Shown here piece by piece: positions 32,782-40,129 of a stretch of DNA of 64,000 nucleotides; position 1 is the stretch's first letter, and the number at the start of each line of letters is the position of its first letter. The stretch is from assembly GCA_036946415.1 (NCBI GenBank), contig JAQIJD010000001.1:434001-498000 (forward strand), given 5' to 3'. A program made the translations under genes and the position numbers. The stretch comes from Sphingomonas_Q fennica_A. GTDB taxonomy: Bacteria; Pseudomonadota; Alphaproteobacteria; Sphingomonadales; Sphingomonadaceae. Under the pieces are notes generated by a model. The model saw nothing but the letters and a program-made list of their open reading frames with translations, made no database searches and was not told the DNA's origin.

Positions 32782-33528
32782 ATGACGGGGCCGGAGGGCG
32801 ACAGGGAATATGCCGTGCGCTGCGATCTGGCGGCGCTCTACCGGCTGGCCGATCGCTACGGCATGTCGGACCTCATCTACACCCACATCAGCGCGCGCGT
32901 GCCGGGGACGGAGGATTTCCTCGTCAATCCGATGGGCGTGCTGTTCGGGGATATGACCGCCTCGGCCCTCGTCCGCGTCGATCGCGCGGGGCAGGTCGTC
33001 GATCCCGCACGGCGCGGGCAGGTGCGCGTCAACGCCGCCGGCTTCGTCATCCATTCGGCGGTGCACGAGGCGCGGCCCGACATCGCCTGCGTGATCCACG
33101 CGCACAGCACGGCGGGCATGGCGATCGCCGCGCAGGCGGGCGGGCTGCTCCCGATCACCCAGCATGCGATGATGTTCCACGGCGGCATCGCCTTCCACGA
33201 CTACGAGAGCTTCGCGACCGAGCTGGACGAGCGCCGCCGCATCGCCGCCGATCTGGGCGACAAGGACGTGATGATCCTGCGCAACCACGGCACGCTCGTC
33301 TGCGGCCGGTCGATCGGGGAGGCGTTCCACAGCGCCTATCACCTCGAACGGGCGATGCAGGCGCAATTGCTGGCGGCGGCGGGCGGCGCGCAGCTCAACT
33401 GGCCGCATCCGGGCGTCGCGGAGACGACGGCGGCGCGGATGCGCGCCATCCCGCAGGCGCATTACGCCTTCTTCCTCGATGCCTGCCAGGCGCTGCTGGC
33501 GCGCGACGTGACCGACTGGCGGCAATGA
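32782..33528 (+). CDS. Class II aldolase/adducin-family protein
   Basis: The 248-residue protein resembles the fuculose-phosphate aldolase / aromatic-acid decarboxylase fold. Zinc ligands appear as the HAHS pair (about residues 110-112) and the His in LRNHGTLV, and YTHISAR near residue 36 is also family-typical. Aldolase and non-oxidative decarboxylase roles are both known; members near aromatic genes often act on phthalate-like or hydroxy-acid substrates. Its stop overlaps the MFS start as ATGA, the first of two such couplings in this three-gene operon. Confidence 0.82.
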   Translation: MTGPEGDREYAVRCDLAALYRLADRYGMSDLIYTHISARVPGTEDFLVNPMGVLFGDMTASALVRVDRAGQVVDPARRGQVRVNAAGFVIHSAVHEARPDIACVIHAHSTAGMAIAAQAGGLLPITQHAMMFHGGIAFHDYESFATELDERRRIAADLGDKDVMILRNHGTLVCGRSIGEAFHSAYHLERAMQAQLLAAAGGAQLNWPHPGVAETTAARMRAIPQAHYAFFLDACQALLARDVTDWRQ

Positions 33529-34859
33529 CCATGGCGACCCGCTTCGACATCCAGGCCGTGATCGATCGCCAGAAGGCGCTGGGCCCGCAGCTGCCGCTGC
33601 TGGTGCTGATGACGATCGTGATGCTGATCGACGGCTATGACGTCTTCATGCTCGGCCGCGTGGGGCCCGCCATCGCCGCCGATTTCGGCGAGCCGATCAC
33701 CGCGCTGACGCTCGTCGTCGTGTTCCAGCAGATCGGCCTCGCCGTCGGCTCCTTCGCGATCGGGCCGCTGTCCGATCGCTACGGCCGCAAGACGATGCTG
33801 CTCGCCTCGGTCGCCGCCTTCGGCGTGCTGACGCTGGCGACGCTCTGGGCGCGGAGCCTCACCGAAGTCGCGATCCTGCGTGGCATCGCCGGCCTGTTCC
33901 TGGCAGGCGTCATCCCCAACGCCACCGCGCTGCTTACCGAACATGCCCCGCCGTCGCGCCGCGCCTCGTTCGTCTCGATCGCCTTTACCGGCTACACCGG
34001 CGGCGGCATGGCGGCGGCGGGCGTCGCGATCCTGCTGCTCGACGATTACGGCTGGGAAAGCGCCTTCTGGATCGGCGGGCTGGTGCCGCTGGCGCTGCTG
34101 CCCCTGTTCTTCTTCGGCATCCGCGAATCGCTCCAGTTCCGCGCCGCGCGCAACCCCGCCGACCCGCGCATCGCCCGCGGCCTCATGAAGATCGAGCCGG
34201 GCCTGTCGCTGTCCGGCGAGGAGGTCTTCGTCGTCGGGGAAGGGACGGCGCCGCGGCGGCAGGGGCCGTCTGTCGGGCAGGTGTTCGGCGAGGGGCGGCT
34301 GAAGCTGACGCTGCTGCTGTGGGCGGCCTATTTCATCGCGCTCGGCCTCATCGCGCTGCTGGCGGCATGGATGTCGGCGCTGTTCCTGCAACTGGAAGGC
34401 GTGCCGCTGTCGCGTTCGGCGGCCTATGCCTTGCTGTCCTTCCTCGGCGGCGTCTGCGGCACGACCACGGTCGGCGCGCTGATGGACCGGCTGGGGCGGA
34501 CGAAGGTGCTGGTCGCCCTCTTCACCGTCGATGCGCTGGCGCTGATGGGCCTCGGCCTGTTCCCCTTCGGCAGCTGGCCGTTCACGATCCTGATGCTGAT
34601 CTGGGGCTATGCGCAGGCGGGCGGGCAGGGGGGCATCAATGCGCTCTGCGCGCAGGTCTATCCGACGACGGTGCGCTCGACCGGGGTCGGCTGGGCGTTC
34701 GGCGTCGGCCGGTTGGGCGGCGTGGTGCTGCCCGCCGCGGGCGGCCTGCTGCTGGTGGGTTCGATGTCGATCGCGCAGGCCTTTTTCCTTATCGGGCTGC
34801 TGCCGCTCGCCGTCGCCGCCTGCCTGTTCGCGATCGGCCGTCTGGAGAAAGCCGCATGA
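33525..34859 (+). CDS. MFS transporter, aromatic acid:proton symporter type
   Basis: The 444-residue protein has 12 membrane segments and the aromatic-acid symporter hallmarks. These are DGYDVFMLGRVGPAIA in helix 1 (the DGxD motif), GPLSDRYGRKTML in loop 2-3 and a long hydrophilic central loop at about residues 205-255. Such carriers import benzoate-, vanillate- or 4-hydroxybenzoate-like acids. Starts are at 33525 (overlapping the aldolase stop) or 33531. The 3' end overlaps the dehydrogenase start as ATGA, so uptake is coupled to the flanking enzymes. Confidence 0.88.
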   Translation: MTMATRFDIQAVIDRQKALGPQLPLLVLMTIVMLIDGYDVFMLGRVGPAIAADFGEPITALTLVVVFQQIGLAVGSFAIGPLSDRYGRKTMLLASVAAFGVLTLATLWARSLTEVAILRGIAGLFLAGVIPNATALLTEHAPPSRRASFVSIAFTGYTGGGMAAAGVAILLLDDYGWESAFWIGGLVPLALLPLFFFGIRESLQFRAARNPADPRIARGLMKIEPGLSLSGEEVFVVGEGTAPRRQGPSVGQVFGEGRLKLTLLLWAAYFIALGLIALLAAWMSALFLQLEGVPLSRSAAYALLSFLGGVCGTTTVGALMDRLGRTKVLVALFTVDALALMGLGLFPFGSWPFTILMLIWGYAQAGGQGGINALCAQVYPTTVRSTGVGWAFGVGRLGGVVLPAAGGLLLVGSMSIAQAFFLIGLLPLAVAACLFAIGRLEKAA

Positions 34860-35803
34860 GGCATTTGCATCTCGTCGCCCCCGATCCGGCGGCGATCGTC
34901 CGCGCGGTGGGGCCGCTGCCGGAGGGCGTCGCGATCGTGCCGCTGTCCGACAAGGCGGCGCTGGCCGGCGTGGCGGCGGAGGTGGAAGCGCTGGTCTGCT
35001 TCCCCCACATGCTCGATCAGGCGCTGGTCGATGCGATGCCGCGCCTCGGCTGGTTGCAGACGCTGACGGCGGGCGTCGATCCGCTGATCGGCCTCGATCT
35101 CGGCGGCGTCACCGTCACCAGCATGTCGGGCGTGCAGGCGCCGCAGATGTCCGAACATGCCTTCTTCCTGCTGCTCGCCCTCGCCCGCGACATCCGTGGC
35201 ACGCTGGCGGCGCAGGATGAGAAGCGCTGGGCGCCCGCCCCGCCGCGGCTGCTGGCCGGATCGCACCTCGTCATCGTCGGCGTCGGCCGCATCGCCGGGG
35301 AACTGGCGATCCGCGCGCAGGCGTTCGGCATGCGCGTGACCGGGATCAGCGCCGCGCCGCGCGACCTGCCCGGCTTCGATGCCGTCCGCCCGCGCGAGGA
35401 ACTGGCCGACGCGGCGGCCGAGGCGGATCAGATCGTGGTCCTCAGCCCCGATACGCCCGCCAACCGCGGCCTCGTCTCGCGCGCGGTGCTGGCACGGCTG
35501 CGTCCGCACGCGATCCTCGTCAGCATGGGACGCGGCACGGTGGTGGACGAGGCGGCACTGGCCGAACTGCTGGCACAGGGCCGCATCGCCGGCGCCGGGC
35601 TGGACGTGTTCGCGGTCGAGCCGCTGCCCGCCGACAGCCCGCTCTGGCACGAACCCCGCGCGATCCTGACGCCGCACGTCGGCGGGCGCAGCCCGGCCTT
35701 CGTCGATCAGGTGGCACCCGTGATCGCCGAAAACGCCCGCCACTGGTTCGCCGAGCCGCCGCTTCCCCTGCGCAATTGCATAGAGAGCAATGCGTTGCGG
35801 TAG
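34856..35803 (+). CDS. D-2-hydroxyacid dehydrogenase
   Basis: The 315-residue NAD-dependent dehydrogenase has the Rossmann loop GVGRIAGELA (near residue 142). The catalytic triad is Arg in SMGRGTVVDE, Glu in FAVEPLP and His in TPHVGGRSP. Family members reduce 2-keto acids to D-2-hydroxy acids or the reverse; the true substrate is unknown. It is the third gene of an ATGA-coupled aldolase-transporter-dehydrogenase operon, so it probably processes a product of the aldolase or decarboxylase step. The next gene (TonB receptor) starts 56 bases later. Confidence 0.9.
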   Translation: MRHLHLVAPDPAAIVRAVGPLPEGVAIVPLSDKAALAGVAAEVEALVCFPHMLDQALVDAMPRLGWLQTLTAGVDPLIGLDLGGVTVTSMSGVQAPQMSEHAFFLLLALARDIRGTLAAQDEKRWAPAPPRLLAGSHLVIVGVGRIAGELAIRAQAFGMRVTGISAAPRDLPGFDAVRPREELADAAAEADQIVVLSPDTPANRGLVSRAVLARLRPHAILVSMGRGTVVDEAALAELLAQGRIAGAGLDVFAVEPLPADSPLWHEPRAILTPHVGGRSPAFVDQVAPVIAENARHWFAEPPLPLRNCIESNALR

Positions 35804-35859
35804 GTCGTTGATTGTGCAACAGGCGCCGCCAATCGGTATAAGTGGCAGGGAGTTGAGTG

Positions 35860-38397
35860 ATGCGTAGAGCGATGTCGCGCGTGGGCGGCAGCCTGATGGC
35901 GCTGGCGATCGGGGCCGGCGCGCCCGCCGTGGCCTTCGCCCAGGCGGCCGAGAACCAGACGCAGACCAACCCGGCGCCGGCGCAGGATGCGGTGGACGCG
36001 CAGACCGACGCCAACAACCAGTCGGGCGCGGTCAACCAGCCCGCCGCCAACGCCGCCGCCGCGCCCGATCCCGCTGCCGCAGCACCGGCCGCCGCCGCCA
36101 ATGCCGGCGGCGTCGAGGAGATCGTCGTCACCGCCCAGTTCCGCGAACAGAACCTCCAGCGCACGCCGCTCGCCATCACCGCCGTCTCGGGCGCGATGAT
36201 GGAGGCGCGCAGCCAGGTGAACATCGCCGCCGTCGCCGATCAGGCGCCGTCCGTGACGCTGAAGCCACAGGGCGCCGCCTTCGGCCCGTCGCTCGGCGCG
36301 TCGATCCGCGGCATCGGCCAGTTCGATTTCAACCCGGCGCTGGAACCCGGCGTCGGCGTCTATGTCGACGACGTCTATTATGCCACGCTCACCGGCTCGA
36401 TCTTCGACCTGCTCGATCTGGAACGGGTCGAGGTGCTGCGCGGCCCGCAGGGGACGCTCGCCGGCCGCAACTCGATCGGCGGCGCGATCAAGCTCTATTC
36501 CAAGAAGCCCAATGGCACCGGCGGCGGCTACATCCAGGCCACCTACGGCATCCGCGATCGTGTCGATCTGCGCGGCTCGGCCGATTTCACGCTCGCCAAG
36601 AACGTCTACGCCCGCATCTCCGGCGTGGCGCGCAAGCAGGACGGCTACGTCAAGCGGCTCGACTTCGCCTGCGTCAATCCGCAGGGCAGCGCGCTCAACC
36701 CGGTCGGCGGCGTGCCGCTGTCGGGCCTCGCCGGCAAGGATTGCGTCGTCGCGCGTGACGGCGAGGTCGATTATCAGGCGCTGCGCGGCATGGTCCGCTG
36801 GGAGCCGAGCGACCGGTTCGAGGTCAATCTGATCGGCGACTACACCAAGGACGCGCGCAACGTGGCGGGTTCGGTGCTGACCTTCGCCAATTATACCGGC
36901 GGCGGGGACATCAACCCCTATGCCGCGGCGATCCCCTACGACAGCCGCTTCATCTGCGGCCGCTACTGCAATTACGCCACCTTCACCGCACTCCCCGATG
37001 CCTCGCCCTCGCCGGCGAGCGCGGGGCGGCAGGTCAACGCCGCCACCAACGGCCGCACCGACTATCAGGGCTACGGCTTCTCGGCGCAGGCCAATTGGAA
37101 GATGACCGACGATCTGGCGCTGACCTCGATCTCCGCCTATCGCGACTATCGCTCGATCTTCACCAACGACGACGACGTGTCGCCGCTGTCGCACAGCCTG
37201 GGCGGCCCCAACAACCTCACCTTCTGGTCGTTCAGCCAGGAAGTGCGGCTGAACGGCTCGTTCGGCGCCAACCGCCAGATCGAGTATACGGTCGGCGGCT
37301 TCTACATGGATCAGCGCTCAATCTACGCGACGGTGCAGAACCTGCGCTACGCCTCGCCCCCCGGCACGGCCTTCATCGGCAACGATCCGGTCAATGCCGA
37401 TACGGTCGCCGCCTTCGCCCATGCGACGTGGCACGCCACCGAGAAGCTGGCGCTGACCGGCGGCGTCCGCTGGACCGACGAGCACAAGGATTACACCTTC
37501 AGCCGCAAGAATGCGGACGGCACGCCCAACAGCGCGGTCGACGGGCGCACCGGCGTCTACAACAAGAAGCGCGTCGATTACCGCGCCAACGTCCAGTATG
37601 AATGGACGCCGCAGGTGATGACCTACGCGCAATTCTCGACCGGCTTCAAGGGCGGCGGCATCAACCCGCGGCCGTTCTTCCCCAGCCAGGTCCGCTCGTT
37701 CGGACCGGAGACGATCGAAAGCTACGAACTGGGCATCAAGAGCGACCTGTTCGATCGCAAGCTGCGCCTCAACCTCGCCGGCTTCTATTCGGATTACAGC
37801 GACATCCAGCTGTCGCTCTCCAACTGCCCCGATCCGGCCGGCACCGATCCCGCCGTACCGTGCGCGCTCATCGCCAATGCCGGCGACGCGACGATCAAGG
37901 GCTTCGAGGTGGAGGCCAATTACCGGCCGGTGCCGGGCTTCCTGATCGATGCGGCGCTCAGCTACCTCGACTTCAAATATAAGAACGGATCGATCAATCC
38001 GCTGGCGGGCGGCCCCAACCGGCCCAACGGCCCGCAATATGGCGATCGCCCGCCCTATGTGCCCAACTGGAAGTGGAGCGCGGGCGCGCAATATACGTTC
38101 GAGATGGGCAATTCCGGCTCGCTCACCCCGCGCCTCGACGCCGCCTATCAGAGCGAGCTGTTCACCAACGCCACCAACCGCGCCACCAACCGCATCGGCG
38201 CCTATACCGTCGCCAACGCGCGGCTGACGTGGGCCAATGCCGACAAGGATCTGGAAGTGTCGGCGGAAGTGACCAACCTGTTCGACAAATATTATTACCT
38301 GACCCTGTTCGACCTTACCATCGCCAACGGCGGCGTGGCGAGCGCCCAGCCCGGCCGCCCGCGCGAATGGGCGGTGTCGGTGAAGAAGAAGTTCTGA
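35860..38397 (+). CDS. TonB-dependent outer membrane receptor
   Basis: The 845-residue protein has a signal peptide (cleavage near AFA-QA, residue 27), then a Gln/Asn/Ala/Pro-rich spacer. The sphingomonad TonB-box-like EEIVVTAQFREQNLQRTPLA follows, then a plug domain (VLRGPQGTLAGRNSIGGAI) and a 22-strand-type barrel ending in VKKKF with a terminal Phe. The position after aromatic uptake and degradation genes suggests it admits an aromatic oligomer or acid, not a siderophore, but this is inference. The ATG at 35860 follows an in-frame GTG at 35857. A terminator lies just after the stop. Confidence 0.9.
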   Translation: MRRAMSRVGGSLMALAIGAGAPAVAFAQAAENQTQTNPAPAQDAVDAQTDANNQSGAVNQPAANAAAAPDPAAAAPAAAANAGGVEEIVVTAQFREQNLQRTPLAITAVSGAMMEARSQVNIAAVADQAPSVTLKPQGAAFGPSLGASIRGIGQFDFNPALEPGVGVYVDDVYYATLTGSIFDLLDLERVEVLRGPQGTLAGRNSIGGAIKLYSKKPNGTGGGYIQATYGIRDRVDLRGSADFTLAKNVYARISGVARKQDGYVKRLDFACVNPQGSALNPVGGVPLSGLAGKDCVVARDGEVDYQALRGMVRWEPSDRFEVNLIGDYTKDARNVAGSVLTFANYTGGGDINPYAAAIPYDSRFICGRYCNYATFTALPDASPSPASAGRQVNAATNGRTDYQGYGFSAQANWKMTDDLALTSISAYRDYRSIFTNDDDVSPLSHSLGGPNNLTFWSFSQEVRLNGSFGANRQIEYTVGGFYMDQRSIYATVQNLRYASPPGTAFIGNDPVNADTVAAFAHATWHATEKLALTGGVRWTDEHKDYTFSRKNADGTPNSAVDGRTGVYNKKRVDYRANVQYEWTPQVMTYAQFSTGFKGGGINPRPFFPSQVRSFGPETIESYELGIKSDLFDRKLRLNLAGFYSDYSDIQLSLSNCPDPAGTDPAVPCALIANAGDATIKGFEVEANYRPVPGFLIDAALSYLDFKYKNGSINPLAGGPNRPNGPQYGDRPPYVPNWKWSAGAQYTFEMGNSGSLTPRLDAAYQSELFTNATNRATNRIGAYTVANARLTWANADKDLEVSAEVTNLFDKYYYLTLFDLTIANGGVASAQPGRPREWAVSVKKKF

Positions 38398-38404
38398 TTT
38401 GAAG

Positions 38405-38439
38405 GCCGGGCACACCGAATACGGTGGCCCGGGCTTTTT
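38405..38439 (+). terminator. Intrinsic terminator after the TonB receptor
   Basis: CCGGGCACACCG (38406-38417) pairs, with one bulged A, with CGGTGGCCCGG (38422-38432) around an AATA loop and is followed by GCTTTTT. It lies eight bases beyond the receptor stop and is one of the clearest rho-independent terminators in the window. Confidence 0.85.
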
Positions 38440-38448
38440 GAGGTTACG

Positions 38449-38548
38449 GCACCGGCCCGCTCCCCCACCCGGCCGCCCATAAGATAGTCTGACTGGGCGG
38501 CCGGGTGGGGGAGCGGGCCGGTGCAGCCCCGATCCGGCTTGCCGGATC
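38449..38548. repeat. Composite palindromic repeat, copy 3 (TonB receptor-LigW2 gap)
   Basis: A perfect 31-base inverted repeat (38449-38479 against 38494-38524) with a 14-base loop shares the arm core CCGGCCCGCTCCCCCACCC with the copies at 7106 and 22201. It is followed, as they are, by a small GATC-type hairpin (GATCCGGC/GCCGGATC at 38531-38548) ending in GGATCAGA. It lies just after the terminator and 29 bases before the LigW-like start. Confidence 0.9.
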
Positions 38549-38576
38549 AGACGTTATCACCGGAGAGGAGGCACCG

Positions 38577-39599
38577 ATGGCCGAAGACAGGAGCGAGCGG
38601 CTGCGCATCATCGCCACCGAGGAGGCGTTCGCCACGCCCGCGCAGCTCAGGGCGATCCAGGAGGTGGTCGATCGCACCACCGGGTACGATCCCGACATCC
38701 ACCTCTGGCGGCGCATGGCCGGCGGCGGCCCGCTGACCGACCGGCTGCTCGATCTGGAGGGCGAGCGGATCGCGATCATGGACGCGGCCGGCATCGACAT
38801 GCACCTGCTGGCGCTCACCTCCACCGGCGTCCAGATGTTCGATGCCGACACCGCCGTCTCGGTCGCGCGCGAAGGCAACGATCTGCTGAAGGCGGCGATC
38901 GATCGCCACCCGACGCGCTTCGCCGGCCTCGCCACCGTCCCGCCGCAGGCCCCGGCCGAAGCGGTGAAGGAGATGGACCGCGCCGTGAACGGTCTCGGCC
39001 TCAACGGCGTGATGATCAACAGCCACACCAACGACGAATATCTGTCGGAACGGCATTACTGGCCGATCCTCGAGGCGATCGAGGCGTCGGGCAAACCGCT
39101 CTACATCCACCCGCGCGCACCCAACAAATTGATGGCCGCCGCCTTCCGGCCGGACAATCTGGAATATGCGATCTGGGGCTATGCGGCGGAGACCGGGCTG
39201 CACGCGCTGCGCATGATCACCGGCGGCGTGTTCGATCAATTCCCGAAGCTGAAGGTCGTGCTGGGCCACATGGGGGAGGGCATTCCCTATTGGCTCTACC
39301 GCATCGATTACATGCACCACATGACCGGCCAGTGGCCCGAGACGGCGCGCGGCAAGATCAGCCTCACGCCATCCGAGACGTTCCGCCGCAACTTCGCGAT
39401 CACGACGAGCGGGGTGAATTGGGATCCGCCGCTGAAGTTCAACCTCGAGGTGCTGGGCGAGGATGCGGTGATGTTCGCGGTCGATTACCCCTATCAGGAG
39501 ACGCACGAGGCGGCGGACTGGATCAGGGGTGCGGCCATATCCGAAGAGGCGCGCCGCAAGGTGGCCTATAAGAACGCCGAACGCATCTTCGGCCTTTAA
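38577..39599 (+). CDS. LigW-like amidohydrolase-superfamily decarboxylase, copy 2
   Basis: The 340-residue protein is a paralogue of the product at 31037-32110. IATEEAFATPAQL supplies the metal Glu (15 or 16), YIHPR His178, GHMGEGIPYW His231 and VDYPYQ Asp303. All three expected LigW metal ligands are present and HxH is absent. Non-oxidative decarboxylation of an aromatic acid is the likely reaction. A strong GGAGAGGAGG site precedes the ATG. It is separated from the TonB receptor by a terminator and a palindromic repeat, so it is probably transcribed from its own promoter. Confidence 0.82.
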   Translation: MAEDRSERLRIIATEEAFATPAQLRAIQEVVDRTTGYDPDIHLWRRMAGGGPLTDRLLDLEGERIAIMDAAGIDMHLLALTSTGVQMFDADTAVSVAREGNDLLKAAIDRHPTRFAGLATVPPQAPAEAVKEMDRAVNGLGLNGVMINSHTNDEYLSERHYWPILEAIEASGKPLYIHPRAPNKLMAAAFRPDNLEYAIWGYAAETGLHALRMITGGVFDQFPKLKVVLGHMGEGIPYWLYRIDYMHHMTGQWPETARGKISLTPSETFRRNFAITTSGVNWDPPLKFNLEVLGEDAVMFAVDYPYQETHEAADWIRGAAISEEARRKVAYKNAERIFGL

Positions 39600-39607
39600 C
39601 GCGGCAC

Positions 39608-39690
39608 CCCCTCACCCAACCCTCTCCCCCAAGGGGGAGAGGGCTTCTTCTTCCCCCTCTCCCCAACGGGGAGAGGGCCGGGGTGAGGGG
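39608..39690. repeat. CCCTCTCCCC-type double-hairpin repeat
   Basis: An outer inverted repeat CCCCTCACCC/GGGTGAGGGG (39608-39617, 39681-39690) encloses two hairpins: CCCTCTCCCCC/GGGGGAGAGGG (39620-39643) and CCCTCTCCCC/GGGGAGAGGG (39655-39677). It sits between the convergent LigW-like gene and the small ORF at 39704. The pattern is of the REP type seen in many proteobacteria and is unrelated to the other repeats here. Confidence 0.9.
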
Positions 39691-39703
39691 AGACCACCTA
39701 TCC

Positions 39704-39892
39704 TCAATGCCCCTCGGTCGCGCCGCTATCGGGCGTCCGCCCCTCGCGCGGCCGCGCGGTCGATTCCTCCTTCGCGCGGTCGATCGCGCCACCCGGATCG
39801 GGGTGATTGCGGTCGGGCGTGCCGGCGCGGGCGCCGTCCATGTCGACGCCCTTCTCGTCCGAATGGGGCGGGGTTTCGGGGGGCTTGGCCAT
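39704..39892 (-). CDS. Small hydrophilic hypothetical protein
   Basis: A 62-residue frame beginning MAKPPETPPHSDEKGVDMDG has an AGGAG ribosome binding site eight bases before its ATG. It is rich in Pro, Gly, Asp, Glu and Arg, with no membrane segment or signal, and is probably disordered. I do not recognise it. It lies downstream of ybdD on the same strand. The good ribosome binding site and a reading frame free of stops support expression, but the length alone would not. Confidence 0.5.
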   Translation of the reverse strand: MAKPPETPPHSDEKGVDMDGARAGTPDRNHPDPGGAIDRAKEESTARPREGRTPDSGATEGH

Positions 39893-39943
39893 CGCTTGCT
39901 CTCCTGTCTGGCCATAGTCAGCGAACGAGCGCGCCGAAAGCTC

Positions 39944-40129
39944 CTAGCAGCATTTGCCCCCGCCGCCGGCGCCGTAGCGCGCCTCCTGCCGGTTGCGGAA
40001 GAAGTCGCGCTCGCTCATCGGCGGAACGTCGGGATGCGCCTCTGCCATATGCGCGCGATAGGCGGCGTAGGAGGGGACGCCGACCATCGCCCGCCCCATC
40101 TCCCGCAGCGTGGCGAACAGCGCCCTCAT
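39944..40129 (-). CDS. YbdD/YjiX-family small protein
   Basis: The 61-residue protein starts MRALFATLREMGRAMVGVPS and includes YAAYRAHMAEAHPDVPPMSE and a DFFRNRQEARYG helix, as in E. coli YbdD and YjiX. The C-terminus is Gly-rich and ends in a Cys pair (KCC). These proteins are encoded immediately after CstA/BtsT pyruvate or peptide transporters and are thought to assist them. The start overlaps the cstA stop as ATGA. Confidence 0.88.
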   Translation of the reverse strand: MRALFATLREMGRAMVGVPSYAAYRAHMAEAHPDVPPMSERDFFRNRQEARYGAGGGGKCC

